From Bacillota bacterium (GTDB lineage Bacteria; Bacillota_A; Clostridia; DSM-8532): a DNA stretch of 17,413 nucleotides. The translations under genes were made by a program, and so were the position numbers. A model generated the notes under the pieces. It had not been told where the DNA came from. It did no database searches and saw nothing but the letters and a program-made list of their open reading frames with translations. The stretch spans positions 1 through 17,413 of the forward strand of contig JAFADM010000305.1 in assembly GCA_023424865.1 (NCBI GenBank). Reading direction: 5' to 3'. Of the stretch, positions 5,874-14,182 are shown piece after piece (positions within the stretch are counted from its first letter, which is position 1; each line of letters begins with the position of its first letter).

Positions 5874-7568
5874 ATGAAAGAGAAGGTCACAAAAAGATTT
5901 AAAAGGATCGGGTCGATGTGCCTTGCCCTGCTTATGTCAGCCACACTTATTGCAGGATGCGGGCAAAGCAACACCAATACCAATGCCACGCCCTCCTCAT
6001 CTGCCACACCTTCGGCAACACCCTCATCCACAGGCACCCCTGAGCCGGAAGTTATTGAAGGCGGTTTTACAAGAGGCATTACCCTGGACAGCCCGGGAAC
6101 AGTCAATATTTTTGCCTTTGCAGAAGGACAAAACTACCAGAAGGTCCTGGACAAGTTTCATGAGATTACGAAAGATTCACTGAAAACCACGGTAAACTTC
6201 CAGTGGGCAACTAAAATAAAGGATGAGCAGCCCCTTAAGCTTGCAGAAAAAGGCGACATTGATTTGATTTTCGATGCAGCATGGGTCAACATGGCCAGCA
6301 ACGTCAGCCAGGGAATGTACCAGGATCTGAGTAAATACTTTAACAATCCGGATTACCCGGGACTTCAGAAGGCATTCCCCGCGGAAGTTATAGAAGCTAT
6401 GCGAAATCCATCCGATGGCGCCATATACGGTGTTCCCTTCTTTTCTGAATACAATAACTTAGCTACCATTTTTATTCGAGGTGACTGGCGAGAAGAGCTT
6501 GGCTGCCAACCGGTTGTGGATGAGGCGACCCTTGAGGCCTACCTGAAGGCAGTGGATGAGAATAAAGCCAAACTAGGTGCTACCTCCGCTGCCGGTTTGG
6601 GAGATCGGGCATGGTACTACTTTAGGAATGATACCTATACCAATCAAGCCAAGAATATCTTTGAAATTGCCGGTACCGGCGCACGTATTACCCAATATGC
6701 GTATGCTCTTTTAAATGATGCCCAGAATGAGGTTGTTGATATTATGTATATCGGTGATCCCGGTTCCGAACATCCTCAATTCCCCAACGGAAATTTTATG
6801 AACACAAAAACCATTGAATTTTCCCAGCGCTGGGCCAGATATATTAACGAAGATGCCGTATCCATCAGCGGACAGGATGTGCTTGATAAGTTCAAGGCCG
6901 GCCTGTACGGTGCCATCGAAAAGGAGCTGGGGGCTTACTCGGATACACTCAGCGGCCTGCAGAAATACGATCCCGATGCCAGGCTGGAATTCTATTTCTA
7001 TGATAAGGAGCTTGGCAATAAAGAAACGGCTTATATGAATCAGTTTATTGCAAACAATTATATGTTTGTTCCGTATTTCAATGATGATCCGGATCGGGCC
7101 ATGGCCGTTCTTGACTGGAATTTCCAATGCCAGGCAAACAATGATTTGTTCAGCCGCGGTCTTGAAGGTGAGGACTGGGAAGCGGTAGGGGAAAAGGGCT
7201 ATCGAGAACTGTACCCCGACAACAAGTATACCTTCCCGTCCTGGCTGTGGAGTGTGTCAGCCGCATATTCCCGGACAGATGCGGATCTTCCCGCGGAAGT
7301 CGCCGAGTATTTTGCGTACGCAAAGGATTCTGCCAAATTTAAAACCAGCCCTATTGCAGGCTTCAGCTTTAACACAAAGCCGGTTGAGCTTGAGTATACC
7401 GCTTTTACAACCGCCCAGCAAAATTACTACCCACTTTTTATGAACGGTCTTTTCGGCAGTGAGACAGAGGAAAAGCTGAATGAATTCTATGAATCCACAA
7501 AGGAGTATTCTTCGGCAATTAAGGATGAACTAAAGAAACAGCTTAATGAATACTTTAAAAATAAGTAA
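5874..7568 (+). CDS. lplA: sugar ABC transporter receptor lipoprotein, LplA/YtcQ-like
   Basis: This 564-residue protein has a lipoprotein signal: basic N-terminus (residues 1-12), hydrophobic core, and lipobox LIAGC with Cys29 as the lipidation site. A flexible linker rich in Ser, Thr, Pro and Asn (about 30-58) tethers it to the membrane. The remainder is a large family-1 type solute-binding fold, with QWATKIKDEQPLKLAEKGDIDL early and a C-terminal AGFSFNTKPVELEY region like the DUF3502 tail of LplA-type receptors. ATG 5874 has AAGGAGA (5860-5866) 7 bases upstream. It shares an operon with both permeases and ends in a terminator. A paralogue of nearly the same length lies at 10239, about two thirds identical by eye and almost gap-free after the linker. 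The ligand is probably an oligosaccharide, exact sugar unknown. Confidence 0.93.
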   Translation: MKEKVTKRFKRIGSMCLALLMSATLIAGCGQSNTNTNATPSSSATPSATPSSTGTPEPEVIEGGFTRGITLDSPGTVNIFAFAEGQNYQKVLDKFHEITKDSLKTTVNFQWATKIKDEQPLKLAEKGDIDLIFDAAWVNMASNVSQGMYQDLSKYFNNPDYPGLQKAFPAEVIEAMRNPSDGAIYGVPFFSEYNNLATIFIRGDWREELGCQPVVDEATLEAYLKAVDENKAKLGATSAAGLGDRAWYYFRNDTYTNQAKNIFEIAGTGARITQYAYALLNDAQNEVVDIMYIGDPGSEHPQFPNGNFMNTKTIEFSQRWARYINEDAVSISGQDVLDKFKAGLYGAIEKELGAYSDTLSGLQKYDPDARLEFYFYDKELGNKETAYMNQFIANNYMFVPYFNDDPDRAMAVLDWNFQCQANNDLFSRGLEGEDWEAVGEKGYRELYPDNKYTFPSWLWSVSAAYSRTDADLPAEVAEYFAYAKDSAKFKTSPIAGFSFNTKPVELEYTAFTTAQQNYYPLFMNGLFGSETEEKLNEFYESTKEYSSAIKDELKKQLNEYFKNK

Positions 7569-7609
7569 TCCATATCATAGTTAATGAAAACGGTCATTTA
7601 AACCCAAAG

Positions 7610-7656
7610 GAGAAAGCCGGCTGTCCGCGTTATAAGTGTGCAGCCTTTTCTCTTTT
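7610..7656 (+). terminator. intrinsic terminator after the first receptor gene
   Basis: GAGAAA...GGCTG (7610-7624) pairs with CAGCC (7641-7645) and TTTCTC (7647-7652), with a small CC bulge and a 16-base loop, followed by TTTT (7653-7656). It separates the permease-receptor transcript from the regulator unit. Confidence 0.7.
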
Positions 7657-7778
7657 CCTTATTGGGGAAAGATATTACGCAGATTTGTGCTTTAGCAAAA
7701 TGACAAGGTCTATTTTAGCTCTGGCTTGATTTTATGCCAGCTGAATTTAGTCCATGTATTCCAGCCATTTGCCGATTC

Positions 7779-7821
7779 CTATTAAAGGGTGTTATTTTAT
7801 ATAATAGTATCTATTAAAGGG
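7779..7821 (+). promoter_or_regulatory. regulator promoter: TATAAT box between two 11-base direct repeats
   Basis: CTATTAAAGGG occurs at 7779-7789 and again at 7811-7821, 32 bases apart (about three helix turns). A perfect -10 box TATAAT (7800-7805) lies between them; the -35 position (about 7777-7782) has no match. A good -10 without a -35, flanked by same-face direct repeats, suggests control by a protein that binds direct repeats, as AraC-type regulators do. The regulator encoded at 7855 is the obvious candidate. The other bases in 7569-7854 hold only the terminator and the short ORF listed separately. Confidence 0.55.
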
Positions 7822-7825
7822 AATA

Positions 7826-7858
7826 ATGGTACCAATTTATTTCCGGCAGCATAAATGA
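7826..7858 (+). CDS. possible 10-codon leader peptide overlapping the regulator start
   Basis: ATG 7826 opens a 10-codon frame (MVPIYFRQHK) that ends TGA at 7856-7858. It overlaps the regulator start as ATGA. AAAGGG (7816-7821), which is also part of the second direct repeat, lies 4 bases upstream. The regulator ATG at 7855 has no good binding site of its own, so coupling through this short ORF would explain its translation. Such a small frame can occur by chance. Confidence 0.4.
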   Translation: MVPIYFRQHK

Positions 7859-10161
7859 GAACAAACCCAGAAAGGTTACAAGCGGATATGAACAGGTTAT
7901 GGTATGCCCTTCGCCGGCGGCGCCTGCAAATTAATCTTGTTTTTTCATTTATTCTGGTTGGCGTAGTGCTGGTGGGTATCTTTGCGGCAGTAATAACCAG
8001 TACGGTAACCCAGCATGCGACAAAGGAAACGGTTCAGAACTTTAACGACCGGTTTTCTCTTGCCAGCAGAATGGCGGATTATATATTCAGAAACGTTTTT
8101 GAGGGCAGCTTTTACCTCTACCATGAAAATGCGGACGCCCGCATTGCCTTATATAATAAATCCTTCTCCGCCGAGGACAAGCTGAAGCTGACCCGGCTCT
8201 ATCGAACCGGGCAGAACCTTTCCGAGCTTGTCGAAAGCATCTATTTCGTTAATCCCTTTGCTCAGGCGGTTTGTTCTACAAACGGAACCCTGGAAAACAT
8301 GGAAAATTTTTACGACAAGCCGGCGCTTGAGCTTTTGTCAGGAGATATTAAAAATGTATTCATTATACGCAATCTGCCTGACGGACGTCAGGTGGTCAGC
8401 TTTTGCTTTTCCAATACCCGCTATAGTGACAGCCCTTCTGCCGGAGGCCTGATTGTGAACATGGATGCGGAAAAGCTGTGGGATATTTTTAACCGATACG
8501 ATGATGAAGCCAATGCTATCTGGCTTATGAACAGCGCCGGTCAGGTGCTTTCCGCCTCCAATGAAACAAGTGCGGAGCAGCTTTTCGACGACGAGCTGGT
8601 TTCCATCATACGCACCGGAACAAAAAAGGCTTCCTATGTGTTTCATACTGTGAAGGGCCAAAAATCTCTGGTTGTTTATCAAAAATCCGCAAGCTTTGGG
8701 CTGATGTTCGTAAGTGTTGTACCTTATTCTGATTTAATAAACAGCACCACCGTATTAAGAGGCAGGATTATAGTTATAACCATTGTTACGCTTTTTCTGG
8801 GCCTTTTAAGCTCCATGTTTTTTGTGAGATTATTCTACAATCCCATTCGGGAGCTGATGACACACATTAAAAAGCGGATGGAAAGCAAGCCCACCACGAA
8901 TAAAAGCGAGTATGAATACCTGATGGATACCTATGATGAAATCCTTAACAACATTTACTCCACCGAGCAGTACAAGCTTAAAATAAGCGGACGGAAGCAG
9001 CAGCTTTACCAGCTTCTAATGGGGACCAGCACTGTGGAGGAGGCCTTGCGGGCAAATGATTTTACCGGAGAGCTTTTCATCGTCGTGGTTCTTCGCATGC
9101 TTGGTGTTAAGAAGAGTACGGGGCAGTTTACGGCGGTTGACGTCAACCTGTACAAATTCGGAGCAAGCAACATTGCCTGTGAACTCTTTGGAGAAAGGTT
9201 CATTTGCGCCAGTGTGGAAAACGGAATCGATTATGTTACCCTTGTTGTCAATGCCCGCCCGGGTGAAAATTTGGAGGGCGAGGCAGTAAATGTGGCAAAT
9301 AAGGTTGTTGAAAAATGTGCCGAAGCGCTGGAACAGCAATTCAGCCTGGGCATGAGCTCAATTGTAAAGGAGCCGTCAAGCATACCCAAGGCTTATCAAC
9401 AGGCCATGATTGCATCGGATTACCTGGCTATAAGCGGCCCTAATACCGTAACCTTATGGAACACTATTGCCCCTGTTGAAAGCGCAAGCATCCCTTATCC
9501 CTATGAAATTGAGGAAGGCATTGTCAATGCCATGAAGCACAGCGGCGCTCAAGGTGCCGAACAACTGCTGGTCAGCTTTGTCGAGGCCATTTCCAGGGGA
9601 AATGTGCAGGACTGCTCCCTCTATATCAGGCAGCTTGCCACCGCCATCAGCCAGCTTATGCGGGCCGAGGCCCCTGAAGAGCCTGACGCCCGGTTTTTAA
9701 GTACTGCCTATGCTCTTCCGAAGCAAATCGCCGGCCTGGACACCTTAAAGGAAGCCAGAGAGCTGTTAGAGGAAGCAATCCGCAATTACTGCGCCATTCT
9801 GGACAGGAATCAGATACAAAAACGCAGTGAGCTTTTAAGCGGCGTCTTGTCCTATATTGAAAAGAATTACGGTGATCCGGGCCTGTCCGCGGAAAATATT
9901 GCGGAGCATGCAGGCTATTCGGCTAATTACCTCAGGAAGCTGTTTAAGGATGCTTACGACTTATCGCCTGTGGATTACCTTCTGAACTTCCGCATGAATA
10001 AAGCCAAGCAGCTTCTTATAGCTACGGATTTGAGCACTAAGGAAATTGCCGAAAAAGTAGGGTATCCCAATACAAAATACTTTTATAAGCTATTTAAGAA
10101 GGAAACGGACTTGACGGCCCAGAGCTTTCGCAATCAGCATAAGCTGAACCATAAGCTTTAG
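7855..10161 (+). CDS. membrane-bound AraC-family regulator, YtdP-like
   Basis: This 768-residue one-component sensor has, in order: a basic start (ALRRRRLQ); membrane segment 1 (about 27-50); an extracellular domain of about 250 residues, probably Cache-like; membrane segment 2 (about 304-325); a HAMP-like linker with NPIRELMTHI; a degenerate GGDEF-like middle region (about 390-560); and a C-terminal AraC/XylS double helix-turn-helix (about 657-768: LSAENIAEHAGYSANYLRKLF and STKEIAEKVGYPNTKYFYKLF). There is no receiver domain. This is the architecture of Bacillus YtdP, also found beside YtcP/YtcQ transport genes. It probably senses the sugar, or a ligand-loaded receptor, outside the cell and activates the transporter genes. 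The ATG 7855 site lacks a clear ribosome binding site; ATG 7888 is an alternative, but overlap with the short ORF favours 7855. Confidence 0.92.
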   Translation: MRTNPERLQADMNRLWYALRRRRLQINLVFSFILVGVVLVGIFAAVITSTVTQHATKETVQNFNDRFSLASRMADYIFRNVFEGSFYLYHENADARIALYNKSFSAEDKLKLTRLYRTGQNLSELVESIYFVNPFAQAVCSTNGTLENMENFYDKPALELLSGDIKNVFIIRNLPDGRQVVSFCFSNTRYSDSPSAGGLIVNMDAEKLWDIFNRYDDEANAIWLMNSAGQVLSASNETSAEQLFDDELVSIIRTGTKKASYVFHTVKGQKSLVVYQKSASFGLMFVSVVPYSDLINSTTVLRGRIIVITIVTLFLGLLSSMFFVRLFYNPIRELMTHIKKRMESKPTTNKSEYEYLMDTYDEILNNIYSTEQYKLKISGRKQQLYQLLMGTSTVEEALRANDFTGELFIVVVLRMLGVKKSTGQFTAVDVNLYKFGASNIACELFGERFICASVENGIDYVTLVVNARPGENLEGEAVNVANKVVEKCAEALEQQFSLGMSSIVKEPSSIPKAYQQAMIASDYLAISGPNTVTLWNTIAPVESASIPYPYEIEEGIVNAMKHSGAQGAEQLLVSFVEAISRGNVQDCSLYIRQLATAISQLMRAEAPEEPDARFLSTAYALPKQIAGLDTLKEARELLEEAIRNYCAILDRNQIQKRSELLSGVLSYIEKNYGDPGLSAENIAEHAGYSANYLRKLFKDAYDLSPVDYLLNFRMNKAKQLLIATDLSTKEIAEKVGYPNTKYFYKLFKKETDLTAQSFRNQHKLNHKL

Positions 10162-10238
10162 GCCTAAGCGACAGATTTTACTTCGCCAGGCCCGCGCTTG
10201 ATGCACTCGGACAGAGCGATACGGATGAGGAGAGAGCG

Positions 10239-11921
10239 ATGAAAAAAACAAGAAAGGCAGCCCGGATTTTAGCTTTCATACTGGCTTTAGCGCTGCTGGC
10301 TTTCGCACCCGGCTGCGGAGAGCCCGGTCCTTCAAGTCAAACGCCTTCGGGTACTCCCGGTCAAAGTCCTTCCCGGATATCCTCTGCAAGCCCGGCAGCC
10401 GATTCTGAAGGGAACGGTTTTACAACCGGCATAACTCTGAATTCCGAGGGAAGCATTACTGTTTTTGCTTTTGCGGAAGGCCAGAATTATGAGAAGGTCC
10501 TCCGGCGCTTTGAGGAGATAACCGGAGGCACCCTTAAAACAAAGCTTCAATTTCAATGGGCTGCCAATATTAAAACGGAACAGCCTCTGAGGCTTGCCGA
10601 GCAGGGCGATATCGACCTTATCTTTGACGGAGGCTGGCTCAATGCGGCAAGCAATATCAGCCAGGGCTTGTATAAGGATATTTCCGCTTATTTTAACAAT
10701 CCGGATTATCCGGGGCTTCAAAAGGCTTTTCCGCCTATACTGGCGGAGGCCATGAAAAACCCTTCGGACGGCAAAATATACGGTATCCCCTTCAATAACA
10801 GCTATAATAACCTGAAAACCATTACCCTTCGCGGCGACTGGCGTGAAAAGCTGGGCTGTGAACCGGTTACGGACGATGCTACTCTGGAGGCTTACCTCAA
10901 GGCAGTGGACGAGCATAAGAGAGAGCTGGGCGCCGTATCCGCAATGGGCCTGGGAGACAGGGGCTGGTACTATTTCCAGGAGCAAACCTATGAAAATCAA
11001 CGCAAAAATATTTTTGAAGTGGCCAGCACCGGGGCGCGCATTACCCAGAATGCCTATGTGCTTCTCAACGATGAAATGAACCGGGTGCTGGATGTTATGT
11101 ACATCGGCGATCCGTCCGAGGAGCACCCCCTGTTTCCTGACGGCAATTTCCTCAACAGCAAGACCATAGCCCTTGCCCAACGCTGGAACCGATACATTAA
11201 TGAAGATGCCCTTTCCATAAGCGGTCAGGACGTAAGGGGGAAATTTGAAGCCGGACTCTACGGCGCCATAGAAATTGAGCTGGGAGCCTTTATGGAGCTC
11301 AAAAACTCTCTTTCAGCCTATGCTCCCGGTGCCCGTCTGGAATTCTATCTCTATGACAGTCAATTGGCCAACCGTGAAAAAGTCTATATGGAAAAGGATC
11401 TGTCCAACAATTATCTCTTTGTGCCCTATTACAATGAAAATCCGGACCGGGCCATGGCCGTGCTGGATTGGGTATTTGAGAGCCAGGCCAATAACGATTT
11501 GTTTACCCTGGGGATTGAAGGAGAGGACTGGGAAGCTGTGGGCGAGAGACAGTACAGGCTGCTGAATCCTTCCAATAAGTATGTCTTTCCATCATGGCTC
11601 TTTAGTATCAATCCCTTCTATACCCGTCAGGACGCGGACGTACCTTCCTATATTATGGAATATTATGCTTATTCCATAGATCCGGGGAATTTTATCAGCC
11701 ATCCTTTTGCCGGCTTCAGCTTTGATACAAACCCCGTCATGATGGAGTATACAGCCTTTACTACGGCCCAGCAGGATTACTATCCTCTTTTTATGAACGG
11801 TGGCTACGGCCCCGACACCAAGGCCAAGCTGGAGGTGTTTCACAGTAAGACCAGGGCTTATAAGGATGTTATCCGGGAAGAGCTGAAGAAACAGCTTAAC
11901 GACTATTTCAGAAATAAATAG
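10239..11921 (+). CDS. second sugar ABC receptor lipoprotein, paralogue of the first
   Basis: This 560-residue receptor aligns almost gap-free with the product at 5874 from the FTxGITL block to the C-terminal ELKKQLNxYF end; by eye about two thirds of positions match. Blocks such as YFNNPDYPGLQKAFP, TLEAYLKAVDE, YINEDA and EGEDWEAVGE are identical. The signal peptide ends APGC (Cys26), an unusual lipobox with Ala at -3 and Pro at -2, so processing may be slower or less complete. A Ser/Pro/Gly linker follows. ATG 10239 has GAGGAG (10227-10232) 6 bases upstream. It lies 77 bases after the membrane regulator, with no terminator between, so they are probably co-transcribed, apart from the permeases. 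It may feed a second ligand to the same permeases or serve as the regulator's sensing partner. Its stop lies 13 bases from that of the convergent gene. Confidence 0.93.
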   Translation: MKKTRKAARILAFILALALLAFAPGCGEPGPSSQTPSGTPGQSPSRISSASPAADSEGNGFTTGITLNSEGSITVFAFAEGQNYEKVLRRFEEITGGTLKTKLQFQWAANIKTEQPLRLAEQGDIDLIFDGGWLNAASNISQGLYKDISAYFNNPDYPGLQKAFPPILAEAMKNPSDGKIYGIPFNNSYNNLKTITLRGDWREKLGCEPVTDDATLEAYLKAVDEHKRELGAVSAMGLGDRGWYYFQEQTYENQRKNIFEVASTGARITQNAYVLLNDEMNRVLDVMYIGDPSEEHPLFPDGNFLNSKTIALAQRWNRYINEDALSISGQDVRGKFEAGLYGAIEIELGAFMELKNSLSAYAPGARLEFYLYDSQLANREKVYMEKDLSNNYLFVPYYNENPDRAMAVLDWVFESQANNDLFTLGIEGEDWEAVGERQYRLLNPSNKYVFPSWLFSINPFYTRQDADVPSYIMEYYAYSIDPGNFISHPFAGFSFDTNPVMMEYTAFTTAQQDYYPLFMNGGYGPDTKAKLEVFHSKTRAYKDVIREELKKQLNDYFRNK

Positions 11922-11934
11922 GCCTCAAAAAGCA

Positions 11935-12852
11935 TCAAAATACAACCGGTATCAGAAAGGATAAGCCGAAACCCGCAAGGAAGGAGAAGGCATTGGCCAC
12001 AAAGGCGTATTCAACAGGGCGTCCTTTGCCTGCCAGGGGCTTTGCTTTGTCCGTTCCCAGGGCAAACCTGTAAATTCCTGCCTCAAGGGCAAAGACGAGA
12101 ATTTCAAGCCCCAGATAAATTAAGAAGTATACAAAAGAAGCATAGCGGTAATTGAGGCTGTTAAGAAGAAGGTTTAAAACGATTTGTGTGGCAATATTGG
12201 TAAAGGTAATGAGCCATAGGGCCTTTTTTGTTCTATAGCCGTATAAAAGGGCGATTAAAAGCTCCAGTACAACGGTTATAAGTATCCTTGCTCCAAGAGA
12301 AAGCAGTTCCTTGCCATAGGAATAGTTTTTTTCCACATGAAAGGTGGGTGTGGAAGAAGCGGCAGAATAAAGATTGGTGGCATCCACTTCAAAATAGCTG
12401 TCAAAGGCGTAGCGTTCATAGCTGGTATCACTTATGGCAAAGCTGTCGGTTTCGGGAAAATACAGAAGTATTTTAAACTCCTGGGGAGGGTGATAGGTCC
12501 ATTTATATACAGAGGCATCGTCCGGGACACTAAAATGCTGAAGAAAGTAAAAGCCGTCTGTATCCTTATAAGCCACAAACTTTTCCCAAATCTCAAAATC
12601 CTTGTCTCCTGCCTTGTAAGAAGCACTGGATGGATCGCCGCTATAAACCTGATAGGGTCCGTAGCCGGAGGATTTGGATAAAAGGGTGGCGTAAACAGAG
12701 GTCTGCTCAAGACCGTTGAAGGTGATTACGACGGAAGGCTTCGGGCCAGTGTCGGCAAAGGCCGGTATGGAAAAGATAAACAGAGAAATAAAAAAGCTCA
12801 GTGCAATGAATGCAGCACAACGAAATCCCATACGGTCAAGTCCCTTTTTCAT
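11935..12852 (-). CDS. hypothetical secreted-domain protein with four C-terminal membrane segments
   Basis: The start is ATG at 12852 (reading leftward), because GGGAGG lies 7-8 bases before it; the frame extends 17 codons further upstream but without such support. The 305-residue product has a signal peptide (MKKGLDRMGFRC start, cleavage likely after AFA, residue 33). An external domain of about 145 residues follows, rich in Tyr, Phe, Asp and Ser and looking like a beta-sheet fold. Then come four hydrophobic segments (about 184-206, 211-232, 239-262, 282-303). I recognise no family. It lies 70 bases beyond the C-S lyase stop and past a strong terminator, so it is expressed by read-through or its own promoter, which I could not find with confidence. 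It is convergent with the receptor gene at 10239. Confidence 0.75.
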   Translation of the reverse strand: MKKGLDRMGFRCAAFIALSFFISLFIFSIPAFADTGPKPSVVITFNGLEQTSVYATLLSKSSGYGPYQVYSGDPSSASYKAGDKDFEIWEKFVAYKDTDGFYFLQHFSVPDDASVYKWTYHPPQEFKILLYFPETDSFAISDTSYERYAFDSYFEVDATNLYSAASSTPTFHVEKNYSYGKELLSLGARILITVVLELLIALLYGYRTKKALWLITFTNIATQIVLNLLLNSLNYRYASFVYFLIYLGLEILVFALEAGIYRFALGTDKAKPLAGKGRPVEYAFVANAFSFLAGFGLSFLIPVVF

Positions 12853-12908
12853 AAGCCACCTCCCAAGAGTAAAGACGTAGAATAGATGGAAAGGTTCACC
12901 CAAAAACT

Positions 12909-12937
12909 AAAAAACAAGGGGATTAACTCCCCCTGTT
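12909..12937 (-). terminator. intrinsic terminator with the lyase stop codon in its loop
   Basis: On the minus strand AACAGGGGGA (12937-12928) pairs with TCCCCTTGTT (12922-12913), 10 pairs with one G-U. The 5-base loop is GTTAA and T residues follow to 12909. The loop contains the TAA stop (12925-12923) of the upstream lyase gene, so the 5' arm is coding sequence. Confidence 0.85.
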
Positions 12938-14095
12938 TAGCGTACGTACCGCTTCGGCCAGCTGCTCCAGCGCCTGAGTGAGATTTGCTCTGGGAGTAGC
13001 CAGGTTGAAGCGAATAAAGCCGCTGCCCTCGCTGCCGAAGGTATGGCCCTGGGAAAGCCAGAGCTTTGCCTTATCTCTGAGAAAAGCTTCCAATTCCTCG
13101 TCGTTAAGGCCGAGCTTTCGAAAATCAACCCATTGAAGATAGGTTCCCTGGAGCCTGTCGGCAGTAATTAAAGGAATATTCTCCTCCAGATAATGACGGA
13201 AATACGCAGCATTGGCGCCGAGATAGGAAAGCAGCTGGTCAAGCCATTCATCTCCCTCACGGTAAGCCGCTTCTGCGGCGATTAAGCCGTAAACGGAGCC
13301 TCCCTTTATGCCAAGGCTTTCGGTAAACCGGGTAAACTGATCCCTGAGTTTGGGATTGGGAATGAAAATATTGGAGGTTGCCAGTCCCGCCAGATTAAAG
13401 GTTTTACTGGGAGCGGTGCAGGTAAGGCTGTTTTGTGCAAACTCCTGTGAAATGGACGCAAAGGGGGTATGCCTGTTTCCGTCCAGCATCAAATCCGAGT
13501 GAATCTCGTCGGATATAACAAGAACATCATGCTTTAAGGCAAGCCGGCCCACCGCCGTAAGCTCCTCGGGTGTGTACACCTTTCCGATGGGATTGTGGGG
13601 GTTGCATAGAATTAAAAGCTTTACCAGAGGCCGAGAAAGCTTGGCTTCCAAATCCTCCAGATCCAGCTCGTAGCCGCCCTCCACCCGCTTAAGCGGATTA
13701 TTCACAAGCTGGCGCCCGCTTCGAAGAACACTTCTGGCAAAGGGGTGATAAACGGGAGGCTGAATAACCACCTCGTCTCCCGGCAGAGTAAAGGCGTGAA
13801 TGGCCAAAAACAGTGCCTCCACAACTCCGGAGGTAATGACCAGCCAGTCCTTTTCCACCTTAAAGCCCTGACGGCGGCTAAACCAGCCTTGCACCACCTT
13901 GAAATAGTCCTTTGGTATACGATCGTAGCCGTAAATATTATGCTGAGCCCGCCTTTGAATGGCCTCTGCCACCTGGGGAGGAGATTCGAAGTCCATATCC
14001 GCCACCCAGAGGGGCAAAAGATTGGGATGGCTCCATTTGGCGCTTTGAGTATCGCGCCGTTCAATGATTCTGTCAAAGTCATAGTGTGTTGGCAT
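12923..14095 (-). CDS. PLP-dependent C-S beta-lyase, MalY/PatB family
   Basis: This fold-type I PLP enzyme cleaves cystathionine, cystine or related thioethers to a thiol (or sulfide), pyruvate and ammonia. From the start used here it has 390 residues, the usual MalY/PatB length. The family opening YDFDRIIERRDTQSAKW begins at residue 6. VADMDFESPP (31-40), NIYGYD (53-58), CNPHNPIGKVYT (164-175), SDEIHSDL (195-202) and the PLP lysine in SKTFN (Lys231) are all present, as is the late Arg of FIRFNLATPR. The frame is open 17 codons further to ATG 14146, with AGGGG 10 bases before it; I chose 14095 on family alignment, though no good binding site precedes it. It follows an amino-acid importer on the same strand, which suggests that the imported sulfur amino acid is its substrate. 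It lacks evidence for MalY's regulatory role. Confidence 0.9.
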   Translation of the reverse strand: MPTHYDFDRIIERRDTQSAKWSHPNLLPLWVADMDFESPPQVAEAIQRRAQHNIYGYDRIPKDYFKVVQGWFSRRQGFKVEKDWLVITSGVVEALFLAIHAFTLPGDEVVIQPPVYHPFARSVLRSGRQLVNNPLKRVEGGYELDLEDLEAKLSRPLVKLLILCNPHNPIGKVYTPEELTAVGRLALKHDVLVISDEIHSDLMLDGNRHTPFASISQEFAQNSLTCTAPSKTFNLAGLATSNIFIPNPKLRDQFTRFTESLGIKGGSVYGLIAAEAAYREGDEWLDQLLSYLGANAAYFRHYLEENIPLITADRLQGTYLQWVDFRKLGLNDEELEAFLRDKAKLWLSQGHTFGSEGSGFIRFNLATPRANLTQALEQLAEAVRTLNRGS

Positions 14096-14182
14096 GGTTT
14101 CACGCTCACTTTCACAGGTTCGGCTAAAATTACATTTCCGCTGCATTTTTAGCAGACCCCTGGCTGTTTTTTTACTTTAATT

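Noticed and set aside
10332..11180. Long minus-strand open frame of 282 codons inside the second receptor gene
   Set aside because: It lies wholly antisense to a clearly coding receptor with a paralogue, and its translation looks like a shadow with no domain.
13745..14152. Plus-strand open frame of 135 codons opposite the C-S lyase
   Set aside because: It is antisense to conserved lyase motifs and has no ribosome site or family features.
14147..14182. Terminator between ATPase and lyase genes
   Set aside because: No convincing stem precedes a T-run on the minus strand; the gap is AT-rich and the genes appear co-transcribed.
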